Positions 17,310 to 24,118 of a stretch of 36,920 nucleotides of DNA are shown piece by piece. How positions within the stretch are numbered: position 1 is the stretch's first letter; every line of letters starts with the position of its first letter. The stretch is from Planctomycetota bacterium (GTDB lineage: Bacteria > Planctomycetota > Uabimicrobiia > Uabimicrobiales > Uabimicrobiaceae), in contig JAJDCR010000038.1 in NCBI GenBank assembly GCA_029260735.1, positions 1 to 36,920 of the forward strand, written 5' to 3'. The notes beneath the pieces are model-generated. The model saw only the letters and a list, made by a program, of their open reading frames with translations, was not told where the DNA came from and did not search any database. Made by a program: the position numbers and the translations under genes.

Positions 17310-18479
17310 CTATTTGACAGAGCTAAAAAGTATATGCTTTAGGGATACTATTTGCCCCGGTACTACCCGGAACACTCCTTCTGCTACAATTAAGTCTTGG
17401 TTTTGAATACTTCCTTGGACATAAACGCGCTCTTTTTCTTGGTGTAAAACTTCTAGTTGACAAGGAGTAACTTGGTAGAGCTTCTTTTTATTTTTTTTGC
17501 TTTTTTTATTATTTTCGTTTGAAGGAGATATTTCTTCTAAGAGATAGCAAGCCCATAAACCTCTAATTCCTTCTGTTAGAGAACCAATAGGAAGCCAAAA
17601 TCCTTTTTCTGAAATAATTTGAACCTGCTGCCAAATAGCTATATCTCCCGTTTTTATATCTGCCGAGTAAGGTAACTCGAAGATAAAATCAACTGTTCGA
17701 GTGGACATCTTACGTACGGGGAGGATCGCTTTTATTTTGGCGGGAACATCTTTTTCGTTAATTCGGAGGTTGGCACTAGAGTCTTCTATATATTTCTTGG
17801 CATGAGTTTGGGGAACCCCTACTCGAACCTCTAAGATCAAATCTTGAATTTCAAAAACGGCTTGCCCTACTCTTACAACAGTGCCTTCATCCAAATATCG
17901 TTGGGTAATAACTCCAGAAAAGGGAGCGATCAGTTTTGATTTTTTTATGCTGAGATCTATGGTCGCTATTTGTGATTTTTTAAGACGTACGGTTGCTTCT
18001 TGAATTCTTAAATTTTGCTGGTTCTCATCAAGAGCTTGAGGAGAAGAAACTTGTTGGAAGGTCAGTTCTTTGATGCGTTTATGAGTGATTATAGCTAGAT
18101 CTCTCTGGGCCTGAGCTTGATCTAGTTGGTGCTCCATTTCTTGGCGTAGAGCTTGTAACTTCGATGTATCTAAAATAGCCAGAACCTCTCCTTGAGAAAA
18201 ATGTTCCCCCTCATTAAAAAAAATATCCTGTAAAAGCCCCCCTTGTTCGAAGCCAACTTGACTTTTCTTACCAGCTTGGACGTAGCCAATAAAAGAACGA
18301 GAAAGCTCGTAGCATGAACTCTCTTTGATAGATAGAGCAGCTGTTAGAATCGTTCTTTGGGAAGTCGAGGGACTAGGGAAATTGTCTGTTTGAACCGAAG
18401 TCTTATGGTGAGATATTGTTAAGAATGAAGCAGCACTAAGTAGCAATGAGAAAAAACAATGACAAAAATATTTTTTCAT
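17310..18479 (-). CDS. RND efflux periplasmic adaptor (membrane fusion protein)
   Basis: A 389-residue HlyD/AcrA-type adaptor. Residues 1-24 form a signal or anchor helix (no lipobox Cys at the right place). A lipoyl-type half motif (GFEQGGLLQDIFFNEGEHF) at about 76-95 is followed by a coiled-coil hairpin at about 108-175 and the second lipoyl half with APFSGVIT at about 185-192. Beta-barrel and membrane-proximal domains follow. It bridges the RND permease and an outer-membrane channel. AAGGAGC lies just before the ATG. It is the first gene of the pump operon, with the regulator transcribed divergently. A Lys/Asn-rich insert (about residues 322-333) in the membrane-proximal domain is unusual but does not break the fold. 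Confidence 0.9.
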   Translation of the reverse strand: MKKYFCHCFFSLLLSAASFLTISHHKTSVQTDNFPSPSTSQRTILTAALSIKESSCYELSRSFIGYVQAGKKSQVGFEQGGLLQDIFFNEGEHFSQGEVLAILDTSKLQALRQEMEHQLDQAQAQRDLAIITHKRIKELTFQQVSSPQALDENQQNLRIQEATVRLKKSQIATIDLSIKKSKLIAPFSGVITQRYLDEGTVVRVGQAVFEIQDLILEVRVGVPQTHAKKYIEDSSANLRINEKDVPAKIKAILPVRKMSTRTVDFIFELPYSADIKTGDIAIWQQVQIISEKGFWLPIGSLTEGIRGLWACYLLEEISPSNENNKKSKKNKKKLYQVTPCQLEVLHQEKERVYVQGSIQNQDLIVAEGVFRVVPGQIVSLKHILFSSVK

Positions 18480-18505
18480 TGTTAGCTCCTTTTTAAAACC
18501 AAACC

Positions 18506-18525
18506 GTCTAGTCTAATAAATAGAC
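18506..18525. promoter_or_regulatory. candidate TetR operator on the pump side
   Basis: GTCTAGTCTAATAAATAGAC contains the interrupted palindrome GTCTA-N5-TAGAC. It is 27 bases upstream of the adaptor start and shares CTAGTCTA with sites at 18602-18611 and 18637-18644. Confidence 0.55.
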
Positions 18526-18551
18526 AAAAAAAACAAAATTTCTGGTTACTT

Positions 18552-18580
18552 TTGACTTTTCTTTTGATTTCTCTTATGAT
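18552..18580 (+). promoter_or_regulatory. promoter of the TetR gene
   Basis: TTGACT (18552-18557), 17-bp spacer and TATGAT (18575-18580), close to the sigma-70 consensus. The palindrome at 18593 sits where transcription would start. Confidence 0.6.
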
Positions 18581-18592
18581 AAGAAAATAATC

Positions 18593-18611
18593 ATACTAGT
18601 TAGTCTAGTAT
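18593..18611. promoter_or_regulatory. candidate TetR operator on the regulator side
   Basis: ATACTAG-N5-CTAGTAT is a perfect 7-bp inverted repeat over 19 bp, just downstream of the TetR -10 box. A further CTAGTCTA lies at 18637-18644. Its size and position suit a TetR-type dimer. Confidence 0.65.
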
Positions 18612-18702
18612 TTAGTATACGTAATTATAGGACTGGCTAGTCTATTAATTCAAGATAAATTTTTATTTTTTGGAAAAAATTTCTTTTGAGAGAGCCTAAG
18701 AT

Positions 18703-19335
18703 ATGGAAAACATTAAGCGAAAAGCAGGAAGGCCCAAAAGTGAGGAAAAGAAAAAAGCCATTATGCAAGCGGCAAGTGATCTTTTTCTGAGAGACGGTTA
18801 TGAAAGTACAAGTATGGATTCGGTTGCTCAGGAAGCAGGGGTATCTAAACAAACAGTTTATGGACACTTTGCTAACAAAGATAGTCTTTTTCGGTGGGTG
18901 ATCAAACAAAAGAGTAACGGCTTCAGCTTGCATCCTGATAAGTTAGAGAAAAAAGGTCTTTCTCCCAAACAAGTTCTCCAAGAGTTAGGAAAGAGTTTCA
19001 TTGCTCTGGTTCATTCTCCCGAAAGTATAGGAGTCCACCGTATTCTTATTTCTCGGGGAGGAAAAAATAATCCAGCGGCTAAAATATTTCATGAGATGGG
19101 GCCTAAGCAGATGCTTTCTCGATTGTCCAAATACTTTCAGAGGCAAATGGATAAGGGAGAAATGCGAAAGAGTGATTCTTACAACGCAGCAAAGTATTTT
19201 TTTACTTTAATTGATGGATTGCAGTTGGTAGACCATCTGCTAGGAGTGATGGAGGACTTTACGGAAGAGGAAAAGGAGAGATATGTGAATGAAGCGGTCG
19301 AGATTTTTGCAAAAGGCTATGATTTTAATGAATGA
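18703..19335 (+). CDS. TetR-family transcriptional regulator of the RND pump
   Basis: A 210-residue TetR protein. A basic start (KRKAGRPKSEEKKKAI) leads to the helix-turn-helix at about 34-55, with DSVAQEAGVSKQTVYGHFANKD as its core (GVSKQTVYGHF is the recognition helix). The C-terminal helical ligand domain (about 80-210) resembles the AefR/AcrR-like group. It is divergent from the RND adaptor and permease, and palindromic sites lie in the 223-bp gap, so it is very likely their repressor and its own. The ligand is presumably a pump substrate. GAGAG precedes the ATG. Confidence 0.93.
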   Translation: MENIKRKAGRPKSEEKKKAIMQAASDLFLRDGYESTSMDSVAQEAGVSKQTVYGHFANKDSLFRWVIKQKSNGFSLHPDKLEKKGLSPKQVLQELGKSFIALVHSPESIGVHRILISRGGKNNPAAKIFHEMGPKQMLSRLSKYFQRQMDKGEMRKSDSYNAAKYFFTLIDGLQLVDHLLGVMEDFTEEEKERYVNEAVEIFAKGYDFNE

Positions 19336-19339
19336 AGCT

Positions 19340-19363
19340 AAGGGAGGAGTTTATTCCTCCCTT
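19340..19363. terminator. stem-loop between convergent TetR and PEP-CTERM genes
   Basis: AAGGGAGGA (19340-19348), loop GTTTAT and TCCTCCCTT (19355-19363) form a 9-bp stem just after the TetR stop codon and 8 bp from the end of the convergent gene. The following T tract is weak, so efficiency is uncertain. It may serve both genes. Confidence 0.65.
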
Positions 19364-19371
19364 GAGTGTTC

Positions 19372-20250
19372 TTAGTTTCTAAACTTACGTCCCAGTAGAA
19401 AGAAAAGTCCACAGAGAAAGCAGATAAGGGTATTTGGTTCAGGAACAGGGTTGAGAGGAGTTCCCTCCGCTCCAACGTCGACTTGAAGAACTTCACCGGT
19501 TCGAAGACTAATCCAAAAATCACCTGTGCTGTTATCTATAGCTAAGCCTGTCATTCCCACAGCCCCTGATCCAATGATGTCACTGACATCAATATCGCGA
19601 ACAAAGGCTCCATCAGGAGTTAGCTCTCGAATAGTGCTTTGTAGGTCACTCACTAAAAATAGGTTTCCCGTGGCTTCTAGTTCAGCGATATCACCAAAGT
19701 TTATATTAAAACTAAGAGGAGGCACGCTAGATGGGTTAGGGGAAAATACTTGAATCTGGTTTCCCGTTGCCAAATCGATTTCTCGAATGAGATCATCACC
19801 TGTAAAATCTACCGTGTAGAAGGTTCCTCGTCCTTTATGGTAAGACCCACCGACTAAACTTACGCTGGGCAGAACAATACTGGAGAGAACATTACCTGTA
19901 TTTTTGTCAATAGCAGTTAAAGTTTCTGGATTATCATCTCCATTAGCGACGAGAAGTGTGCCTGTCGGGACAAGAATTCCTCCTATGTTCACTGCTTCTC
20001 GAGCAAAATTTAGGTCGGAGTCGTTGGAACTTGTTCCGGGATGGGCAATTGATCTCAGTAAATTTCCCGACGGCGAATATACATCAATGGTATCGATAAA
20101 GCTTTGGTGAACGTAGATTTCTCCTGTGGTGGAATCGAAGCCAATTGCATTGGTAATCACATCTCCGGTATCAAAGGAACTTAGAATAACCGCTGCCTGT
20201 GCACTAAAGCAGAAGCAAAATAACATTATAGTACTAATTACCTGTTTCAT
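19372..20250 (-). CDS. PEP-CTERM protein with NHL/SMP-30-like beta-propeller
   Basis: A secreted protein of 292 residues. The signal peptide MKQVISTIMLFCFCFSAQAA ends near AQA. The body is built of repeated beta-sheet blades with NHL/SMP-30-like wording (FDSTTGEIYVHQ, DKNTGNVLSSIVLP, DLATGNQIQVFSP, DNSTGDFWISLRTGEV), consistent with a six-bladed propeller. The C-terminus is a PEP-CTERM signal: PVPEPNTL, a hydrophobic helix and a basic GRKFRN end. It should be exported and processed by an exosortase encoded elsewhere. No catalytic residues of SMP-30 lactonases can be picked out, so a binding role is as likely as an enzymatic one. AGGGA precedes the ATG, and a perfect 18-bp palindrome lies 48 bases upstream. 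Confidence 0.88.
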   Translation of the reverse strand: MKQVISTIMLFCFCFSAQAAVILSSFDTGDVITNAIGFDSTTGEIYVHQSFIDTIDVYSPSGNLLRSIAHPGTSSNDSDLNFAREAVNIGGILVPTGTLLVANGDDNPETLTAIDKNTGNVLSSIVLPSVSLVGGSYHKGRGTFYTVDFTGDDLIREIDLATGNQIQVFSPNPSSVPPLSFNINFGDIAELEATGNLFLVSDLQSTIRELTPDGAFVRDIDVSDIIGSGAVGMTGLAIDNSTGDFWISLRTGEVLQVDVGAEGTPLNPVPEPNTLICFLCGLFFLLGRKFRN

Positions 20251-20297
20251 CTTATTTTTCCCTAAATCAAAAATAGCATTTTTTGTATTTTCATCCT

Positions 20298-20315
20298 TTT
20301 AAGGGTACCCTTAAA
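20298..20315. promoter_or_regulatory. perfect 18-bp palindrome upstream of the propeller PEP-CTERM gene
   Basis: TTTAAGGGTACCCTTAAA is fully self-complementary. It lies 48 bases before the PEP-CTERM start and 35 bases after the MFS stop. There is no loop, so it suits a dimeric DNA-binding protein better than an RNA terminator. The protein that would bind is unknown. Confidence 0.5.
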
Positions 20316-20349
20316 TAGGAGAAAAATCAATAAAAAAACTAATCTTCCG

Positions 20350-21561
20350 CTAAGATACGTCTTTTTCATTGGTTCTTTCTCTCGTTTGGTAAAACCAGAA
20401 GAAAGTTGTTCCTAAGGCGATTACTCCAAAACAGAGTCCTATCTTTTGAGGTGAGTAATACTCAGCCAGTAAGCCTGTCACAAAAATAGAAACCTGCATA
20501 AAAACTCCGTAAGTAGACATATGTAAAGCAAAGACTCGCCCTTGTAAATGAGTGGGAGTATATTCCTGGATAAGAGTAGTGTCGAGAGGAATGATAATTC
20601 CTCCCAGAGAGTACATTAGGAGTAAGCAAGTTGCTCCTAAAAAAAATTCATTGCTTTGAGAAAAAAAGAGAAAGAATACACTTTGCCCGAAGTAAGCCCA
20701 GCCAAAAGCTTTTTTTAAGTCGATTTGCTTCTGTTGAATGTAATAGGCAAAGCTTCCTCCTATCAAAATTCCTAAGCCTTCGACCGCGTAAAGAATTCCT
20801 AAACCTTGCTCTCCTACTTGAAAAACATCATAGGCATAAACAATTAGGAGAACACTGTAAGCACCTCCGACAAATCCCCAAGAGATGGCTACAATAACGA
20901 TAGCCAAAACAGTAGGATTACTTTTGATAAAGTGAAAGCCGGCCAGGAGTTCGTGGCGAGAAATTTTAGGAGCAGAAATAGAGGAACGAACGGTTTCTTG
21001 CATCTGAGCAATGAAAATGGCAGAAATAAGAAAAGAAAGAGAATTTAGAGTAAAGGCCCACTCATAGCTGAGGTAGGCACTCAGTACTCCTCCTGTCGCC
21101 GCACCGACCATGGCCATAGTTCCCCAAGCCATGGAAGAGAGGGAGTTCGCTAAAAGTCGATCTTCTGGAGCGACCAAATCAGAAATTTTTGCTTGCCGGG
21201 CAGGGGCGAAAAAGGCTCCTGTTATAGAAAGAACAAATTTAATTAAGAAAATAAACCAAAAGTGCCCTTGTCCCCATATGAAAAAGATGACAAAAAATGC
21301 TCTTCCCATGTCGCTCCAGAACATAATTTTCTTTCGATCCCAGCGATCGACCCAGGCACCGACTAGAGGGGAGAGAATAAGAGAGGGAACAGCTTGGGCT
21401 AAAAGAATCAAACTAACAAACCAAGCGGAAGATGTGGTTTTGTAGACAATGGTCATGAGGGCAATGGTGTTAAACCAATCGCCAAGAAGACTTGTTATCT
21501 GAGCATAAAATAGTCTTCGGTAATCGGGGTATTTTTTTAGAAGAGAGTAGTATTGTCGCAT
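20350..21561 (-). CDS. MFS transporter
   Basis: A 403-residue major facilitator with about 12 TM helices and the motif-A loop GAWVDRWDRKK (about 68-78) between TM2 and TM3. It resembles the MFS_3/EntS-type exporters (GDWFNTIALMTIVY near the N-terminus). It would export a small molecule across the inner membrane with protons; the substrate is not evident. No clear ribosome binding site is seen. It lies 99 bp before the PEP-CTERM gene in the same direction, and the palindrome in that gap suggests separate control. The next gene upstream is 341 bp away. Confidence 0.88.
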   Translation of the reverse strand: MRQYYSLLKKYPDYRRLFYAQITSLLGDWFNTIALMTIVYKTTSSAWFVSLILLAQAVPSLILSPLVGAWVDRWDRKKIMFWSDMGRAFFVIFFIWGQGHFWFIFLIKFVLSITGAFFAPARQAKISDLVAPEDRLLANSLSSMAWGTMAMVGAATGGVLSAYLSYEWAFTLNSLSFLISAIFIAQMQETVRSSISAPKISRHELLAGFHFIKSNPTVLAIVIVAISWGFVGGAYSVLLIVYAYDVFQVGEQGLGILYAVEGLGILIGGSFAYYIQQKQIDLKKAFGWAYFGQSVFFLFFSQSNEFFLGATCLLLMYSLGGIIIPLDTTLIQEYTPTHLQGRVFALHMSTYGVFMQVSIFVTGLLAEYYSPQKIGLCFGVIALGTTFFWFYQTRERTNEKDVS

Positions 21562-21695
21562 TTTCTGAAGCCACCTATCGCAAAAAACTAGGGATGTGTT
21601 TTTTCATTGAACCGCCCTTAAAACGATTCTGAGAGAAAATTACCAATAAATATCTTCTCATGGAATGGCATTCAGTTAAAAGAAAGAAAAGAATT

Positions 21696-21816
21696 TCACG
21701 CAAAGGCGCAAAGATGCCAAGGGGAAAAAGAATCAAGACAAAAGATAAATTCGGAGAGTTTTATTAAGAGAAAGATTTCTTGTATTTTCCTTTGCGATCT
21801 TTGCGCCTTTGCGTGA
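21696..21816. repeat. 20-bp perfect inverted repeat in the 341-bp intergenic gap
   Basis: 21696-21715 (TCACGCAAAGGCGCAAAGAT) and 21797-21816 are exact reverse complements with 81 bp between them. Similarity continues imperfectly inward (CCAAGGGG against CCTTTG). The TTTGCGCCTTTGCGTG wording resembles intergenic repeats I recall from several bacterial phyla. No ORF is convincing in the gap 21562-21902, and the repeat is its only structured content. It lies between the start of the MFS gene and the end of the ATP-grasp gene. Confidence 0.8.
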
Positions 21817-21902
21817 TTTTTAAGTCTACTCAAAATTTGCCGTGGAGGATAGAAAATATAAAGGTTGATAAATTAACTGTATACTATTCCCTTCTCATAG
21901 AT

Positions 21903-23189
21903 TTAGCGATAATCGGCCAAACGCTCTGAGAGTTCCTTCTCCATTTCATCAATCTGAGTGCGATTTTCTCCGACGAGAACGCCTGTGAATTTCCCTGGAT
22001 ACAGGTTAAAAAGAAAGTAGCCTTCGTTTTTGTCTTCCTCTAAAAAAAGTGAGCCTAGAATTTCCTCTAGCTTTTGCACTGTAATATTGCTTTGTATTTC
22101 TTCGTTGCGCAAACGAAAAGCAGGTTTTTTTTGTTTCTTTTGGGCGGGAAAAAAACCATAGTGGGGGCCTGTTGTTCGAGGATTTGCTTCGACGAAAAGC
22201 ACTTCTCCTTTTTTTGTTACGATGGTGTCAAAACCAATAGGGCCGTGGTAGCCCTTGTCTATAAAAGCTTGGACGAATTTCTTACCGATATTGCGAATTT
22301 CTTTCTGGATGGTTTGTGTTTCTGTGCTGGGGGAAACATTGCCGGCATGGATACAAGTTCCCTCCCTTCCATATTGGACAGGAGTTTCTTGAAAGAGTTG
22401 ATCGCTAATAAAGAGCTCACGATAACTGCCGTTTTCAATCCAGTAATTGATTGAAGGAGAGCTTTGTGCTTGGTGCCATTCTTCTAGGACTCCTCCCATC
22501 TCACCCAGGCCGCTGTTTGCTAAAAATCTCTGGAGATCTTCTTTATTTTGAATGACAGCGGATAGCAAGCCAGAAGCACTTTGCAATGCTTTGACGACGG
22601 CTTCTCCGGTAAAGTTGTCTTGTTGGCAAAGCTGTTGCCAGGCATGATAAAAGTCGTTTTCTGATGAGCATTGGTAGCCTCTGGGAACATGCCCTAGTTT
22701 TTCTCCTAACTCCAACAAAGTAGCTTTACTTTCTCCCCAAAAAGCTAGCTCAGAAGATGACCAAGAAAATTCAGTTTGCCAATGTTTAGCAAGGTTTTGT
22801 GTGATAGACGATTTTGCGGAAAAAGGCATTAGTCGTAGAGGGTTTTGTTTTTTGACGTGGTGCAGAACAGATTGATTTTGTCGGATGTTTTCTTCCCAAG
22901 AAATCTGATGGTCAAAATTAACAGCAAAGATATTTTCAGCTTTTGGTCCAAAACCTGCTTTGTGGAGAAGTGATAATTCGGGAATAGGCACTTCGATTCC
23001 CTCGTAGAAATCTAAGAGAAGTATATCTTCAAGACTGCAAAGAGCAGCTGCTCGTTTGCAGTAGCCTTCAATTCCCTTAATGGTATCTAATCCTTGAAAA
23101 CCCTCTATTCGATGGTAATAAACATCCATAGTGTTTTTATGTCCTAAATAGTCCAGTGAAATATCCTCTGTGGCTGTAATTTTGGGCAT
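21903..23189 (-). CDS. ATP-grasp family ligase of unknown substrate
   Basis: A 428-residue protein from the ATG at 23189; a TTG at 23216 would add nine residues, and neither start has a clear ribosome binding site. The N-terminal half looks like a pre-ATP-grasp domain. The central and C-terminal parts fit ATP-grasp: a VVKALQSASG lysine and small-residue loop near 200-206, then GFDTIVTKKGEVLFVEANPRTTG at about 319-341 with the acidic and Asn metal ligands (E-x-N). Such enzymes join a carboxylate to an amine or thiol through an acylphosphate. The N-P-R-T-T-G end resembles peptide ligases of the PGM1 group, but this is a weak comparison. The gene is divergent from a short-chain dehydrogenase (155-bp gap). 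The substrate cannot be read. Confidence 0.75.
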   Translation of the reverse strand: MPKITATEDISLDYLGHKNTMDVYYHRIEGFQGLDTIKGIEGYCKRAAALCSLEDILLLDFYEGIEVPIPELSLLHKAGFGPKAENIFAVNFDHQISWEENIRQNQSVLHHVKKQNPLRLMPFSAKSSITQNLAKHWQTEFSWSSSELAFWGESKATLLELGEKLGHVPRGYQCSSENDFYHAWQQLCQQDNFTGEAVVKALQSASGLLSAVIQNKEDLQRFLANSGLGEMGGVLEEWHQAQSSPSINYWIENGSYRELFISDQLFQETPVQYGREGTCIHAGNVSPSTETQTIQKEIRNIGKKFVQAFIDKGYHGPIGFDTIVTKKGEVLFVEANPRTTGPHYGFFPAQKKQKKPAFRLRNEEIQSNITVQKLEEILGSLFLEEDKNEGYFLFNLYPGKFTGVLVGENRTQIDEMEKELSERLADYR

Positions 23190-23371
23190 GTTACCAGAAA
23201 GCAAGAAAGAGTGCAACTGTCATTTTGGAATTTTCATCTTAGGTGAACTGCCAAAAGTTTTTCATAACCGACTTGGGTAGATAAATCGTGATTTTGTGGA
23301 CGAAATATTGTAATGTTGGAGGATGTGTTTTGGATTAACCTAAAAACAGTAAAATATATAAGAGTATAACA

Positions 23372-24088
23372 ATGGCAAGAAATAGAATATTGATTACCGG
23401 AATAAGTTCTGGGATCGGCTGGGCTTTGGCGAAAGAGTACTTGAACTCAGGGGATGAGGTTTTTGGGTGCAGCCGACGTAAACCAGAAGGACTAAACGAA
23501 GAAAATTTATTTTTTCAGGAAATGGACTTAGCGGATTTAGAGCAAACTAAAGCAAATATGGCAAAATGGACAGAGGGAGTAGATAAGTTTGGCTTAGTGA
23601 TTCTCAATGCAGCTTTCTTAGGAGAAATAAGAGATATCCAGGACTGTTCCCTCTCTTATTTAAAGAATATGATGGATGTTAACCTCTGGTCGAATAAAGT
23701 AATCTGTGATAGTCTTTTTGCAAATCAAACGGAGGTAAAGCAAGTTGTTGCCATTTCCTCCGGCGCTTCCATAAATGGAAATAGGGGTTGGAATGGCTAT
23801 TCTATTTCTAAAGCAGCCTTGAATATGATGATAAAACTTTATGCCGTGGAGCAAACAAATACTCACTTTATTTCCTTGGCCCCAGGAATTGTTGATACAG
23901 CTATGCAAGATTATCTATGTGCTCACTCTGAAACGGATAAGTACTCTTCTTTAGTTCGTCTACAGAAAGCACGAGGAACGAAGGACATGCCTAGCGCAGA
24001 AGAACTTGCTCCTCGGTTACAGGAGGCGTTTGAGAGGCTTATATCTTATCCCAGTGGAGACTATGTTGATATAAGAAAGATGAGCTAA
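23372..24088 (+). CDS. short-chain dehydrogenase/reductase
   Basis: A classical SDR of 238 residues. The nucleotide-binding motif TGISSGIG lies at 9-16, the NAA motif at 79-81, the catalytic serine near 129-130 (ISSGAS), and Tyr143 and Lys147 in YSISK. CSRR at 33-36, after the second strand, suggests a preference for NADP(H). It would reduce or oxidise a carbonyl or alcohol in the cytoplasm. LAPGIVDTAMQ near 169-179 is typical of the family. It is divergent from the ATP-grasp gene, and the two could share a pathway, though this is not proved. It ends 30 bp from the end of the convergent kinase B, with no clear terminator between. Confidence 0.92.
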   Translation: MARNRILITGISSGIGWALAKEYLNSGDEVFGCSRRKPEGLNEENLFFQEMDLADLEQTKANMAKWTEGVDKFGLVILNAAFLGEIRDIQDCSLSYLKNMMDVNLWSNKVICDSLFANQTEVKQVVAISSGASINGNRGWNGYSISKAALNMMIKLYAVEQTNTHFISLAPGIVDTAMQDYLCAHSETDKYSSLVRLQKARGTKDMPSAEELAPRLQEAFERLISYPSGDYVDIRKMS

Positions 24089-24118
24089 GTCTACAACTGT
24101 TTAGTTGATTTATTTAAT

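Noticed and set aside
20334..20352. Shared CTAATCTTCCGCT between 20338 and 36659
   Set aside because: Only about 13-15 bp match, without a palindrome, so chance in AT-rich sequence is possible and no repeat is claimed.
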